From positions 4,850,501 to 4,914,500 of the forward strand of contig CP119318.1 of the NCBI GenBank assembly GCA_029203105.1: a stretch of 64,000 bases of DNA, written 5' to 3'. The position numbers were made by a program, and so were the translations under genes. How positions within the stretch are numbered: the first letter of the stretch is position 1; the number at the start of each line of letters is the position of its first letter. The DNA comes from Candidatus Kaistia colombiensis (GTDB taxonomy: Bacteria > Pseudomonadota > Alphaproteobacteria > Rhizobiales > Kaistiaceae). Of this stretch, positions 30,233 to 40,271 are shown in pieces. The notes beneath the pieces are model-generated. The model saw only the letters and a list, made by a program, of their open reading frames with translations. It was not told the origin of the DNA and searched no databases.

Positions 30233-31236
30233 ATGCCGCTTCTCGAAATTTCCGAACTGAGCGTCGATTTCAAGACCGGATCGGGCCAGTTCCGCGCCGT
30301 CGACGGCGTTTCGCTCACCGTCGATCGCGGCGAGATCCTCGCCATCGTCGGCGAGAGCGGCTCGGGCAAATCTGTCGCCATGCTGGCGGTGATGGGGCTC
30401 CTGCCCTGGACCGCCACTGTCACGGCCAAGACGCTCGCCTTCGACGGCCGCGACCTGCTGACGCTCTCGCCGCGCGAGCGGCGCAAGCTGGTCGGCAAGG
30501 ACATGGCGATGATCTTCCAGGAGCCGATGTCGAGCCTCAATCCGTGCTTCACCGTCGGCTACCAGATCGGCGAAAGCCTGAAGGTGCATCTCGGCCTCAC
30601 GAAGAGCGAGCGCCGCCAGCGCTCGATCGAGCTCTTGAATGCCGTCGGCATTCCGGATCCCGAGCGCCGGCTGTCCGCCTTCCCGCACCAGCTGTCCGGC
30701 GGCATGAGCCAGCGCGTGATGATCGCCATGGCGCTCGCCTGCCGGCCGAAGCTGATCATCGCCGACGAGCCGACCACGGCGCTCGACGTCACCATCCAGG
30801 CGCAGATCCTGGAACTGCTCGTCTCGCTCCAGCGCGAGACCGACACCGGCCTGGTGCTGATCACCCATGACATGGGCGTCGTCGCCGAGACGGCGGAGCG
30901 GGTCTCCGTCCATTATGCCGGCCAGAAGATCGAGGAGCAGCCGGTCGGCCCGCTGTTCTCCGATCCGCACCACCCCTATACGGCGGCACTTTTGGCCGCC
31001 CTGCCCGAGCGGGCCAAGGGCAAGCATCTGCCCTCGATTCCCGGCGTCGTGCCCGGTCAGTTCGACCGGCCGCCGGCCTGCCTGTTCGAGCCGCGCTGCC
31101 GCTTCGCCACCGATCGCTGCCGCACCAAGGTCCCGCCGCGCCAGGGCGCCATCGCCGGCTTCGCGCTGTGCCACTATCCGCTGACGCATGGCCGGCCGAT
31201 CGGCCATCCCAATCCCGAAGGCAGGGAGGTCGCGGC

Positions 31237-31240
<4 letters not shown>
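30233..31240 (+). CDS. Peptide-type ABC transporter ATP-binding protein (DppD family)
   Basis: 335 residues. Walker A GESGSGKS near 38-45, Q-loop MIFQEPMSSLNP, signature LSGGMSQRVMIAMA, Walker B LIIADEPTTALD and H-loop ITHDMG. The C-terminal oligopeptide_transporter region carries the Cys pattern PACLFEPRCRFATDRC, which in this family can bind an Fe-S cluster. Overlaps the next ATPase gene by 4 bp. Confidence 0.94.
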
Positions 31241-32223
<983 letters not shown>

Positions 32224-32262
32224 GTCGCAGGTCAGGTCTGCCTTGAAACACCAGCGCTTTGC

Positions 32263-32389
32263 TTCACCTCTCCCTGAGGGAGAGGTCGACGGCCGAAGGC
32301 CGGCGGGTGAGGGTTTACGGCTTTTCCGGAGAGTTCCCTAAACCCTCTCCCGGACCTTCGGTCCGACCTCCCCCTCAGGGGGAGGTGAA
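32263..32389 (+). repeat. Two-armed palindromic intergenic repeat, copy 3
   Basis: Left arm identical to other copies; right arm slightly diverged (CCGGACCTTCGGTCC stem and CCCCCTCAGGGGGAGG outer palindrome, with compensatory changes that keep base pairing). The compensated stem argues that RNA or DNA structure is selected. It separates the transporter operon from the COG0523 gene and is the only copy between tandem genes. A second palindrome, CTCTCCCGCGCGCGGGAGAG, follows at 32400-32419. The remaining ~190 bp to 32609 show no gene. Confidence 0.8.
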
Positions 32390-32609
32390 AGGCCCAACCC
32401 TCTCCCGCGCGCGGGAGAGGGAGCCCGCCGTGCCCAGCCTCTCCCGAACATCACGCGGGAACGAAAGAGCCCTCGCCCGCTCGCGGGAGACGGCTGGGTG
32501 GGTGCCTCGCTTTCTGGCTTCCCCATCGCAATCGGCGCCGACATCGCCTATATCAGGCAGCAACCTTTCCCCTTTTGCGCGGGCCGACGTTCCGCGCCGG
32601 AGACATTTC

Positions 32610-33697
<1,088 letters not shown>

Positions 33698-33748
33698 GGC
33701 CCGGTTCTCAGAAAAGGGCGACGCAATCCGCGCGCCGGCCCGAAGGCT

Positions 33749-33776
33749 CGTCATCCCGGCTCCGTCCGGGATGACG
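33749..33776. repeat. Short GTCATCCC palindrome
   Basis: GTCATCCCGG-CTCCGT-CCGGGATGAC is a 10-bp perfect stem between the COG0523 and WD40 genes. It shares the GTCATCCC edge with the elements at 28228, 52077, 57948 and 62353. Confidence 0.6.
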
Positions 33777-33817
33777 CGCTCGACATCCCCACGACCGCCA
33801 TCGACCGGAACCGTCTC

Positions 33818-34801
33818 TTGCCCACCATCCAGTCCTTTCCCCTCGGCGCCTATGTCGTCGCCGCCGACTTCCTCGGTCACGAGCCGGTCTTCGCGCTCGG
33901 CGACGGTCATGTCGCGCGGGTCGATGGTCCTGCCGCGGAAAAGCTCGCTGTCCATTCCGGCGGCCTGCTCGCCGCCGCCCGCACCCAGGACGGCAACCGG
34001 CTGATCACCACGGGCGATGACGGCCGCGTCATGGCGATCGACGCCAGCGGCAAGATCGACGAGATCGCCGTGCAGCCGAAGAAGTGGATCGACCAGGTCG
34101 CCTGCGGTCCGGACGGGACGATTGCCTATGCCAGCGGCCGCCAGGTGTTTGTCCGCTTCGCCGATGGCAAGGAGCGCGTGCTCGAGCATGAGCGCACCGC
34201 CGCCGGCCTCGCCTTTGCCCCAAAAGGGCTTCGCCTCGCCGTCGCGCGCTACAATGGCGTCTCGCTCTGGTGGATCGGCACCGACGCCAAGCCGACCTCG
34301 TTCGAGTGGAAGGGCTCACATCTCGACGTCACCTTCTCGCCCGACGGCAAGAACGTCATCACGACGATGCAGGAGAATTCGCTGCATGGCTGGCGCGTCG
34401 CCGATGGTGGCGGCCACATGCGGATGTCGGGCTATCCGGGCAAGGTGAAGTCGGTGTCGTGGTCGGCCAAGGGCCGCTTCCTGGCGACGTCGGGCGCGGA
34501 GATGGCCGTGCTCTGGCCGTTCCATTTCAAGGACGGCCCGATGGGCAAGCAGCCGCTGCAACTCGGCACACGCGACCAGATCGTCACCTTCGTCGCCTGC
34601 CATCCGACCGAGGAGGTCGTGGCGATCGGCTACAAGGATGGCATGGTTCTGGCCGTGCGTTTCGCCGACAGCGACGAGGCGATCCTGCGCAAGCCGGCCG
34701 AGGGCGGCCCGGTCAGCGCGCTCGCCTGGGACAAGAAGGGCGTCCGCCTCGCCTTCGGCACCGAGGGCGGCGAAGCCGGCGTCATCGACCTCGCCGGGTG
34801 A
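33818..34801 (+). CDS. WD40 repeat protein
   Basis: 327-residue beta-propeller protein without signal peptide, from a TTG start. Degenerate WD repeats recur roughly every 40 residues, for example LAFAPKGLRLAVARYNGVSLW, VTFSPDGKNVITTMQENSLH and VSWSAKGRFLATSGAEMAVLW. Ends with LAWDKKGVRLAFGTEGGEAG. It lies 120 bp after the COG0523 GTPase gene, a pairing I recall as recurrent in Hyphomicrobiales, so it may be a scaffold for the metallochaperone. That partner role is inference; no enzymatic motif is seen. Confidence 0.8.
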   Translation: MPTIQSFPLGAYVVAADFLGHEPVFALGDGHVARVDGPAAEKLAVHSGGLLAAARTQDGNRLITTGDDGRVMAIDASGKIDEIAVQPKKWIDQVACGPDGTIAYASGRQVFVRFADGKERVLEHERTAAGLAFAPKGLRLAVARYNGVSLWWIGTDAKPTSFEWKGSHLDVTFSPDGKNVITTMQENSLHGWRVADGGGHMRMSGYPGKVKSVSWSAKGRFLATSGAEMAVLWPFHFKDGPMGKQPLQLGTRDQIVTFVACHPTEEVVAIGYKDGMVLAVRFADSDEAILRKPAEGGPVSALAWDKKGVRLAFGTEGGEAGVIDLAG

Positions 34802-34839
34802 CATCTACAAGGTCTTATATCAACAGAGCAAAGCACTCC

Positions 34840-34967
34840 TTCGCCTCTCCCTGAGGGAGAGGTCGACGGCCGCAGGCCGGCGGGTGAGGGTTTACGGCCT
34901 CACCCGGAGAATTCCCTAGACCCTCACCCGGAGCTTCGCTCCGACCTCTCCCTCAGGGAGAGGTAAA
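34840..34967 (+). repeat. Two-armed palindromic intergenic repeat, copy 4
   Basis: Intact CTCTCCCTGAGGGAGAG and CTCTCCCTCAGGGAGAG arms; GGCCGCAGGCCGGC replaces GGCCGAAGGCCGGC in the left inner stem loop. Lies between the convergent WD40 gene and the small membrane-protein gene. Confidence 0.85.
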
Positions 34968-35046
34968 GCAAGCGCTCGGGCGGCGCCCGCTCACGGAAAC
35001 CGTGAGAGAACGGTCAAGGGCTGGACCTTAAGACGCGCTCGGACCT

Positions 35047-35427
35047 TCAGCGCGTGCTGGGTATCGGGCGGAAGATCGAAACCGCGAACAGGACCATGCC
35101 GATCAACGTGATCAGCGATCCGAGGATGACGATCCCCTCCCCGGAGGGCGAACCGCGCAGCGTCAGCACCAGGCCGGGGATCATGATCCAGAGGCCGATC
35201 GTCGAGACCCAGAACTGGATCAGCGCCAGCCGGCTTGCGGCCTTGGCGGGATTGGCGTTGTAGTAGAAGCCCATCAACGCCAGCGACACCCAGCCGATCA
35301 GGTTGAGATGCGCATGCGCGGGCGCCAGGGTGAAGTCCTGCTTGGCCCCCATCATGATGCCGCCGATCATGCCGATGATCACATAGATTACGGCGGTTCC
35401 GATGAACATCTGGCTGATTCTAGGCAT
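35047..35427 (-). CDS. Small four-helix membrane protein resembling part of heme-copper oxidase subunit I
   Basis: 126 residues with about four hydrophobic segments (MFIGTAVIYVIIGMIGGIMM; LNLIGWVSLALMGFYY; FWVSTIGLWIMIPGLVL; IVILGSLITLIGMVLFAV). The APAHAHLNLIGWVSLALMGF stretch resembles the haem-ligand helix of cbb3-type subunit I. Such short proteins are often annotated as cytochrome oxidase-like in this group, but they are far too small to be a complete subunit. Function unknown; possible roles are haem or NO handling. Stands alone on the minus strand. Confidence 0.65.
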   Translation of the reverse strand: MPRISQMFIGTAVIYVIIGMIGGIMMGAKQDFTLAPAHAHLNLIGWVSLALMGFYYNANPAKAASRLALIQFWVSTIGLWIMIPGLVLTLRGSPSGEGIVILGSLITLIGMVLFAVSIFRPIPSTR

Positions 35428-35602
35428 GTCGAACCCCTCCGATGAAATGGGGCCGACTCATTCTTGGCTCTGGCCCCCTTCTCGCGGTTACGACGTAACG
35501 GAAGCCAAGTCAAAATCATTCTAAACAGGCCTCTCCCAGTATAATTGGCGGTTTGCGCCGGGCCGCGACATTTCGAGGCCAGCGAGGCGAAACGATCGCG
35601 AC

Positions 35603-36082
35603 TCAAGCGTCCGGAGATGCCGACTTCGGGCCGACAGCCGGGCGACTTTGGGAGATGCGCTTGCTCATGCTGACGCGCGGCTCGACCTGATATCCGGCTC
35701 CCTCATAGAACCGAACAACCGCCGCGTTACTCGCGACGACCTGCAGATTGATCTTGAGACAACCAAGCGCCGCCAGGCGCTCTTCTGCTTCGAGGAGCAG
35801 TGCCTGTCCGATCCGCTTGTGCCGATGCGCGCGCAGGACGGCGATACGGGAAATCCACCCGCGATGACCTTCGTATCCAGCCATGACCGAGCCCACCACC
35901 AGCGGACCTTCGAGCGCCACCAGCATCAGGCCCGGTTGAAAGCGCATCTTCTCCGGAATGGCGACCGAAGCCTTGTTCCACGGCGCGTCGTTCGGAAACG
36001 CCTCTTCCCAGAGCGCTTCCACGCCAGCGAAATGCTCGTCGCGAAACTCCGAAATCATCGGCAAGGCCCCCAGCCCGAACAT
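35603..36082 (-). CDS. GNAT family N-acetyltransferase
   Basis: 159 residues; the start could instead be the ATG at 36058, which opens the domain (ISEFRDEHFAGVEALW). Acetyl-CoA-binding motif A is IAVLRAHRHKRIGQALLLEAEERL (RxxGxG/A variant, near 81-104). Motif B is INLQVVASNAAVVRFYEGAGY. Resembles YpeA-type acetyltransferases. Substrate not predictable. No operon partner. Confidence 0.82.
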   Translation of the reverse strand: MFGLGALPMISEFRDEHFAGVEALWEEAFPNDAPWNKASVAIPEKMRFQPGLMLVALEGPLVVGSVMAGYEGHRGWISRIAVLRAHRHKRIGQALLLEAEERLAALGCLKINLQVVASNAAVVRFYEGAGYQVEPRVSMSKRISQSRPAVGPKSASPDA

Positions 36083-36180
36083 CGGAGGCGGAGCTTATAG
36101 CAGGCCGTCTATCGGGCCAACGGTCGCGCCGGCCGGGCCCCGATGCGGGGCGCATCGATCGAGACAAACACGGCGTTGAA

Positions 36181-36412
36181 AAAAATGACGCCGGCGCGCG
36201 ACCGGGAGCCGAAGGAGGAGGCTCAAAACTCGGTCGCGTCTGCCGGCGTCTGACGCATGGCGTCCAATAGGAAACGCCCGTCGGGGAGGAGGTCGACGGG
36301 CGTTTTGAAGGTGGCGCGTTGCCGGGGAGGAGGTCAGCGCGGCGCCGATCGCAGGGGCTTGGAGGGGAGGATCCCTGCGAATTCCTTGAATTCGTAGTCC
36401 GTGTCGGAAGTC
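36181..36412 (-). ncRNA. Cuckoo/CcsR-type RNA: four tandem hairpins with CCUCCUCC loops, downstream of a DUF1127 gene
   Basis: Read on the minus strand right after the DUF1127 stop there are four stem-loops. H1 (36379-36350): CGCAGGG/CCCUGCG around AUCCUCCCCUCCAAGC. H2 (36346-36313): GC-rich stem around GACCUCCUCCCCG. H3 (36305-36272): perfect 12-bp stem AAACGCCCGUCG around ACCUCCUCCC. H4 (36250-36187): long stem GACGCCGGC...GCCGGCGUC enclosing a GAGCC/GGCUC hairpin with loop UCCUCCUUC, ending in AUUUUU as a terminator. Loops of this type (anti-Shine-Dalgarno), next to a DUF1127 gene, define the CcsR/cuckoo RNAs described in Rhodobacter and other alphaproteobacteria. Boundaries are estimates; processing from the DUF1127 transcript is likely. 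Confidence 0.75.
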
Positions 36413-36565
36413 TTAGTAACCGACAGCCTGCTTGGCAACCCGCTCGATCTCGCCGCGGTGAATGCCGAGGTCAGCAAGCTCACGGTTGTTGAGGCGGGAG
36501 AGCTCGTTGTAGGTCTCGCGGAACTTGCGCCAGGTCTTGTAGGAAGCGAGGATGTTCATAGCCAT
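36413..36565 (-). CDS. DUF1127 small Arg-rich protein (CcaA-like)
   Basis: 50 residues: MAMNILASYKTWRKFRETYN, then the DUF1127 core ELSRLNNRELADLGIHRGEI. Such proteins are basic, short and probably RNA-associated; in Rhodobacter and Agrobacterium they affect sRNA turnover and phosphate or stress responses. The ATG at 36565 has AAAGGA at a suitable distance. The frame is open up to 36748 (MSFYVLLNLVAAAYIS... preceding), so a longer product is possible but lacks family support. The gene sits immediately upstream of the CCUCCUCC hairpin array, the arrangement known for ccaA-CcsR. Confidence 0.85.
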   Translation of the reverse strand: MAMNILASYKTWRKFRETYNELSRLNNRELADLGIHRGEIERVAKQAVGY

Positions 36566-36918
36566 TTTCGGATGTCCTTTGAAGTCGGTGTGATTTCTGT
36601 CGAACTGGCGCCGGATTTCTCTGTCGCCGTTCTTGTTGACGCTGATATAGGCTGCTGCCACCAGATTGAGCAGTACGTAAAAGCTCATGCCAGCGATGCG
36701 TGTAGCGCAGAGCAGCATTAATTCTACTGTCATATTGCAGCGCAGCATTAAGGGGCGCGGCCGGGGTGCGGCCGGATTGCGGCGGCAACGGGCCGAAAAC
36801 CGTCATCCGGCGGGCGTCGCAGCCGCGTGACATGCTCGTGACGCATAGCGGAGCCGGCGAACCGGGTGCTCAAGACCGCGGCATACCCCCACACGAGCGC
36901 CCTGCCCCGGCAAGCGCC
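36566..36918. promoter_or_regulatory. Leader and promoter region of the DUF1127 gene with a 15-bp direct repeat
   Basis: GCAGAGCAGCATTAA (36707-36721) and GCAGCGCAGCATTAA (36737-36751) are direct repeats with one mismatch and exactly 30-bp spacing, about three helical turns. They lie about 150 bp upstream of the DUF1127 start and may be tandem activator sites. No further gene is visible here. Confidence 0.4.
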
Positions 36919-36947
36919 CAAAAAAAGACCGGGCCAAAGCCCGGTCT
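36919..36947 (-). terminator. Terminator of homospermidine synthase
   Basis: On the minus strand AGACCGGGC and GCCCGGTCT form a perfect 9-bp stem with a 4-nt loop, followed by a run of seven T. Located 32 bp after the hss stop. Confidence 0.9.
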
Positions 36948-36978
36948 CGTTTTCTTGCAGACTTTCGTCTGGCTCCGA

Positions 36979-38424
36979 TCAGCCCGCCTGGTGGACCAGC
37001 ACGTTGCGGAACTGCCAGGGATCGCTGTCATCGATGTCTTCCGGGAAGAAGCCGGGACGATCGGTGAGCGGCGTCCAGTTGGTGTAAACGCCCTCGACGG
37101 TGCCGAGATAGGGACGCTGCGCGGTCAGGCAGACGTCATAGTCGAGCTCGTCCGACTCGACGATGCCGGCCGCCGGGTTCTGGAGCGCCCAGACCATGCC
37201 CGCCATGACGGCCGACGTGACCTGGAGGCCGCTCGCATTCTGGTAGGGAGCGAGCTGGCGCGCTTCCTCGATCGTCAACCGCGAACCGTACCAGTAGGCG
37301 TTGTTCGCATGGCCGTAGAGCAGCACGCCGAGCTCGTCGCGGCCGTCGAGAATCTCGTCCTCGGCCAGGATGTGATGCTTCGGCTGGTACTGCGGCTGCG
37401 CGGCGTAGCCGAACATCTCGTGCAGCGACAGCAGCGCGTCATTCGCCGGATGATAGGCGTAGTGCACCGTCGGACGGAACGTCACCGTGTCGCCGTCGCG
37501 CGCCGTGAAATAGTCGGCGATGGTGATCGCCTCGTTGTGCGTGACGAGATAGGCGAGCTGCGAACCGGGCGTCGGGCACCAGCTGCGGACGCGGGTATCG
37601 GCCCCCGGCGTGAGCAGATAGATCGCCGCGCCGCTGCCCGTCGCATGAGTGCGTCCGAAGCTCGGCATCCAGCGCTCATGCGTGCCCCAGCCGAGCTCGG
37701 CCGGCTGCAGCGCCTCGGCGATGAAGCCTTCGACCGACCAGGTGTTGATGAAGGTGCCCATCGGCTTCGGGCTCAGGGCGCGCTGGGTATCGCGCTCGGC
37801 GATGTGGACGCCCTTGACGCCCGCCGCCTTCATCAGCGCCGCCCATCCGGCCTGCGTCTTCGGAACCTCGTGCTCGATGCCGAGATCGGTGGCGATGTTG
37901 AGCAGCGCCTGCTTGACGAACCAGGACACCATGCCGGGATTGGCGCCGGAGCAGGAAACCGCGGTCGGACCGCCCGGATTGGCGCGCTTGGCCGCCAGCA
38001 GCGTCTCGCGCAGCGCATAATTCGAGCGCGCCGCCGCGTCGACGTCGCCGGCATCGTAGAAGCCGGCCCACGGCTCGACGACCGTATCGATGTAAAGGCT
38101 GCCGAGCTCGCGCGTCAGCGTCATGATATCGACCGAGGAAGTATCGACCGACAGATTGACGAGGAAGCCCTGGCCTTCGGAGGCGGTCAGCAGCGGCGTC
38201 AGGATCTCGCGGTAATTGTCCGGGGTCAGCGCGGCCTGGACATGCGTGACGCCCTCGCGTGCCATCAGCTCGGCGAATTCGCCCTTCGGCTCGATGACCG
38301 TGATCTGCGGCTGGTCGAGAGCGAAATGGCGCTTCAGTAGCGGGAGGAAACCGCGTCCGATCGAACCAAAGCCAATGATGACCACGGGGCCATTGATGCG
38401 ACCGTAGACTGGCCAAGTCGTCAT
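36979..38424 (-). CDS. hss: Homospermidine synthase
   Basis: 481 residues, typical for bacterial Hss (about 475-485). NAD-binding VVIIGFGSIGRGFLPLLKRH near 13-32; SCSGANPGMVSWFVKQAL and the long C-terminal saccharopine-dehydrogenase-like region (YGHANNAYWYGSRLTIEEAR). Makes sym-homospermidine from putrescine using NAD. GGAG lies before the ATG at 38424. It lies downstream of the decarboxylase and GNAT genes, but a strong terminator at 38489-38529 separates them, so it probably has its own promoter. Homospermidine is a characteristic rhizobial polyamine. Confidence 0.95.
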   Translation of the reverse strand: MTTWPVYGRINGPVVIIGFGSIGRGFLPLLKRHFALDQPQITVIEPKGEFAELMAREGVTHVQAALTPDNYREILTPLLTASEGQGFLVNLSVDTSSVDIMTLTRELGSLYIDTVVEPWAGFYDAGDVDAAARSNYALRETLLAAKRANPGGPTAVSCSGANPGMVSWFVKQALLNIATDLGIEHEVPKTQAGWAALMKAAGVKGVHIAERDTQRALSPKPMGTFINTWSVEGFIAEALQPAELGWGTHERWMPSFGRTHATGSGAAIYLLTPGADTRVRSWCPTPGSQLAYLVTHNEAITIADYFTARDGDTVTFRPTVHYAYHPANDALLSLHEMFGYAAQPQYQPKHHILAEDEILDGRDELGVLLYGHANNAYWYGSRLTIEEARQLAPYQNASGLQVTSAVMAGMVWALQNPAAGIVESDELDYDVCLTAQRPYLGTVEGVYTNWTPLTDRPGFFPEDIDDSDPWQFRNVLVHQAG

Positions 38425-38488
38425 AGCGAAACACTCCTGAAAGTCGAAATCAACAAGTGGGGTACCGTACCCTTCCTTCGTGACAAAC

Positions 38489-38529
38489 AAAAAGCCGTGG
38501 ACGGAAGGGCTTCACCCCTTCCCTCCACG
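38489..38529 (-). terminator. Terminator between the GNAT gene and hss
   Basis: On the minus strand CGTGGAGGGAAGGG and CCCTTCCGTCCACG pair (one internal mismatch) around GTGAAG, followed by GCTTTTTGTTT. It ends the decarboxylase-GNAT transcript. Confidence 0.8.
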
Positions 38530-38548
38530 ACCCGTTCGAAGCAGGAAA

Positions 38549-39121
38549 CTAGCGACTTGTGTCGACGAGGTCGAGCCCGGACGGGCTTGCGACCAGCGGA
38601 AAGTCCGGCGCGGAGAGCGGCGGGACCGACCAGTCGCCTGTCGCGACCAGCATGCCGGAGGCGTCGTCGAGCGCGCCTTCCTTGAGTTCCAGAGCCAGGA
38701 AGCGCTTGCGCTCGACCGGCCCCGGCATCATCAGGCTCTGCGTCGCCGCAGCCGAAAAACCGAAGCGCGCATAGTACTCGGCATCACCGACGAGAATGAC
38801 GGCGCCATGGCCGAACATGGCGGCGCGGTTGAGCGCGGCGCGCATCAGCTTGCCACCGATTCCCTCGCCCTGGCGTTCCGGTGCGATCGCCAGCGGACCG
38901 AGCAGCAGCGCGTCGCGGCCGCCGGCCGAAACGTTCCAGAGCCGGACGGAGCCGATGATCTCGTCGCCGTCGCGGGCGACGAGCGCCAGGCCGGAGGCCG
39001 GCAGGCGGTTCTCGCGCAGGCGCTCGGAAGTCTTCTGGTGACGGTCCGGACCCATGGTCCGGTCAAGCAGCATTTCCCGGGCGCCGGCTTCACCCGGCGC
39101 CTCCACGTCGATCTGAATCAT
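38549..39121 (-). CDS. GNAT family N-acetyltransferase (YhbS type) in the polyamine cluster
   Basis: 190 residues. Motif A LLLGPLAIAPERQGEGIGGKLMRAAL (about 72-97) with the Q-G-E-G-I-G pyrophosphate loop; DAEYYARFGFSAA is characteristic of YhbS proteins. AAGGAAG precedes the start. It begins 13 bp after the decarboxylase stop, so they are co-transcribed. Acetylation of a polyamine or of a biosynthetic enzyme is possible but unproven. Confidence 0.85.
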   Translation of the reverse strand: MIQIDVEAPGEAGAREMLLDRTMGPDRHQKTSERLRENRLPASGLALVARDGDEIIGSVRLWNVSAGGRDALLLGPLAIAPERQGEGIGGKLMRAALNRAAMFGHGAVILVGDAEYYARFGFSAAATQSLMMPGPVERKRFLALELKEGALDDASGMLVATGDWSVPPLSAPDFPLVASPSGLDLVDTSR

Positions 39122-39134
39122 CGATGGACTTCCT

Positions 39135-40271
39135 TCAGATCACGAAGGCTTCGAGCGGCTTGAAGCCGTTGAAGGCGACAGCCGAATAGGTCGTCGTGTA
39201 GGCGCCCGTGCCTTCGATCAGCACTTCGTCGCCAATCGAGAGCGAAACCGGCAGCGTGATACGGCGTCTTCTCGTAGAGAACGTCGGCCGAGTCGCAGGT
39301 CGGGCCGGCGAGCACGCAGGGCGTCTGCTCGTCGTGGTCGTGCGCCGTGCGGATCGGATAGCGGATCGACTCGTCCATCGTCTCGGCGAGGCCGCCGAAC
39401 TTGCCGATGTCGAGATAGACCCAGCGCACGTCGTCGGTCTCGCTCTTCTTCGAGATCAGAACGACTTCCGTCTTCGATGATGCCGGCATTGCCGACCATG
39501 CCGCGGCCCGGCTCGATGATCGTCTCGGGGATGCGGTTGCCGAAATGCTTGCAGCGCCGGAAGATCGCGCGGCCATAGTGCTGCACGCCCGGAATCTCCT
39601 TCAGATAACGCGTCGGGAAGCCGCCGCCGAGATTGACCATCGACGAGCTGGATGCCGCGCTCGGCGCAGTCCTTGGAAGATGCCGGCGCCGATGCGAGCG
39701 CGCCGTCCCACGCTTCACGTTCGCCTGCTGCGAGCCGACATGGAACGAGATGCCATAGGCGCGCAGGCCCGAACGCGTGGCGCATGCTCGAGCACGTCCG
39801 ACGGCCATTTCGGGCTCGCAGCCGAACTTGCGCGACAGCGGCCATTCGGCGCCGGCGCCGTCGCAGAGGATGCGGCAGAACACGCGCGCGTGCCGGGCGC
39901 GGCGCGGGCGACCTTGTCGACCTCGGCCTCGCAGTCGACCGCGAACAGGCGATGCCACGCTCGATAGGCGCGCGCGACGTCGCGCTCCTTCTTGATGGTG
40001 TTGCCGAAGGAGATGCGGTCCGGCGGTCGCGCCGGCGGCCAGCGCCATGCTCGATCTCGACGACCGACGCGCAGTCGAAATTCGAGCCGAGCGAGGCGAG
40101 CAGCGCCAGCACTTCCGGAGCCGGGTTTGCCTTCACCGCGTAGAAGACGCGGGTGTCCGGCAACGCATGCGCGAAGGTGAGATAATTCTCCCGAATGACG
40201 TCAAGATCGACAACGAGGCACGGGCCGTCGGGACGTCGGCTGCTGAGGAAGTCGATGATGCGTGCGGTCAT
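39135..40271 (-). pseudogene. Ornithine/lysine decarboxylase (type III PLP fold) with about a dozen frame shifts
   Basis: Total span 1,137 bp equals 378 codons plus stop, the normal family length. Recognisable segments in order: MTARIIDFLSSRRPDG, VFYAVKANPAPEVLALLASL (PLP Lys), MALAAGATA, VFCRILCDGAGAEWPLSRKF, YGISFHVGSQQ, MVNLGGGFPTRYLKEIPG, PETIIEPGRGMVGNAG, LDIGKFGGLAETMDE, VLAGPTCDSADVLYEK. The C-terminus is recovered as a G-A-Y-T-T-T-Y-S series ending FVI-stop. Between them the frame changes, near 40049, 40021, 39963, 39948, 39890, 39798, 39780, 39717, 39690, 39675, 39645, 39475 and 39255. Insertions and deletions sum to a multiple of three. GGGGAGA precedes the ATG. It would supply putrescine to hss. 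As read it cannot make the enzyme. Confidence 0.85.

Noticed and set aside
36566..36748. N-terminal extension of the DUF1127 protein starting at MLRCNMTVEL or MSFYVLLNLV
   Set aside because: The 50-residue form has a good ribosome-binding site and matches the family; the extension shows no family similarity. Kept only as an alternative.
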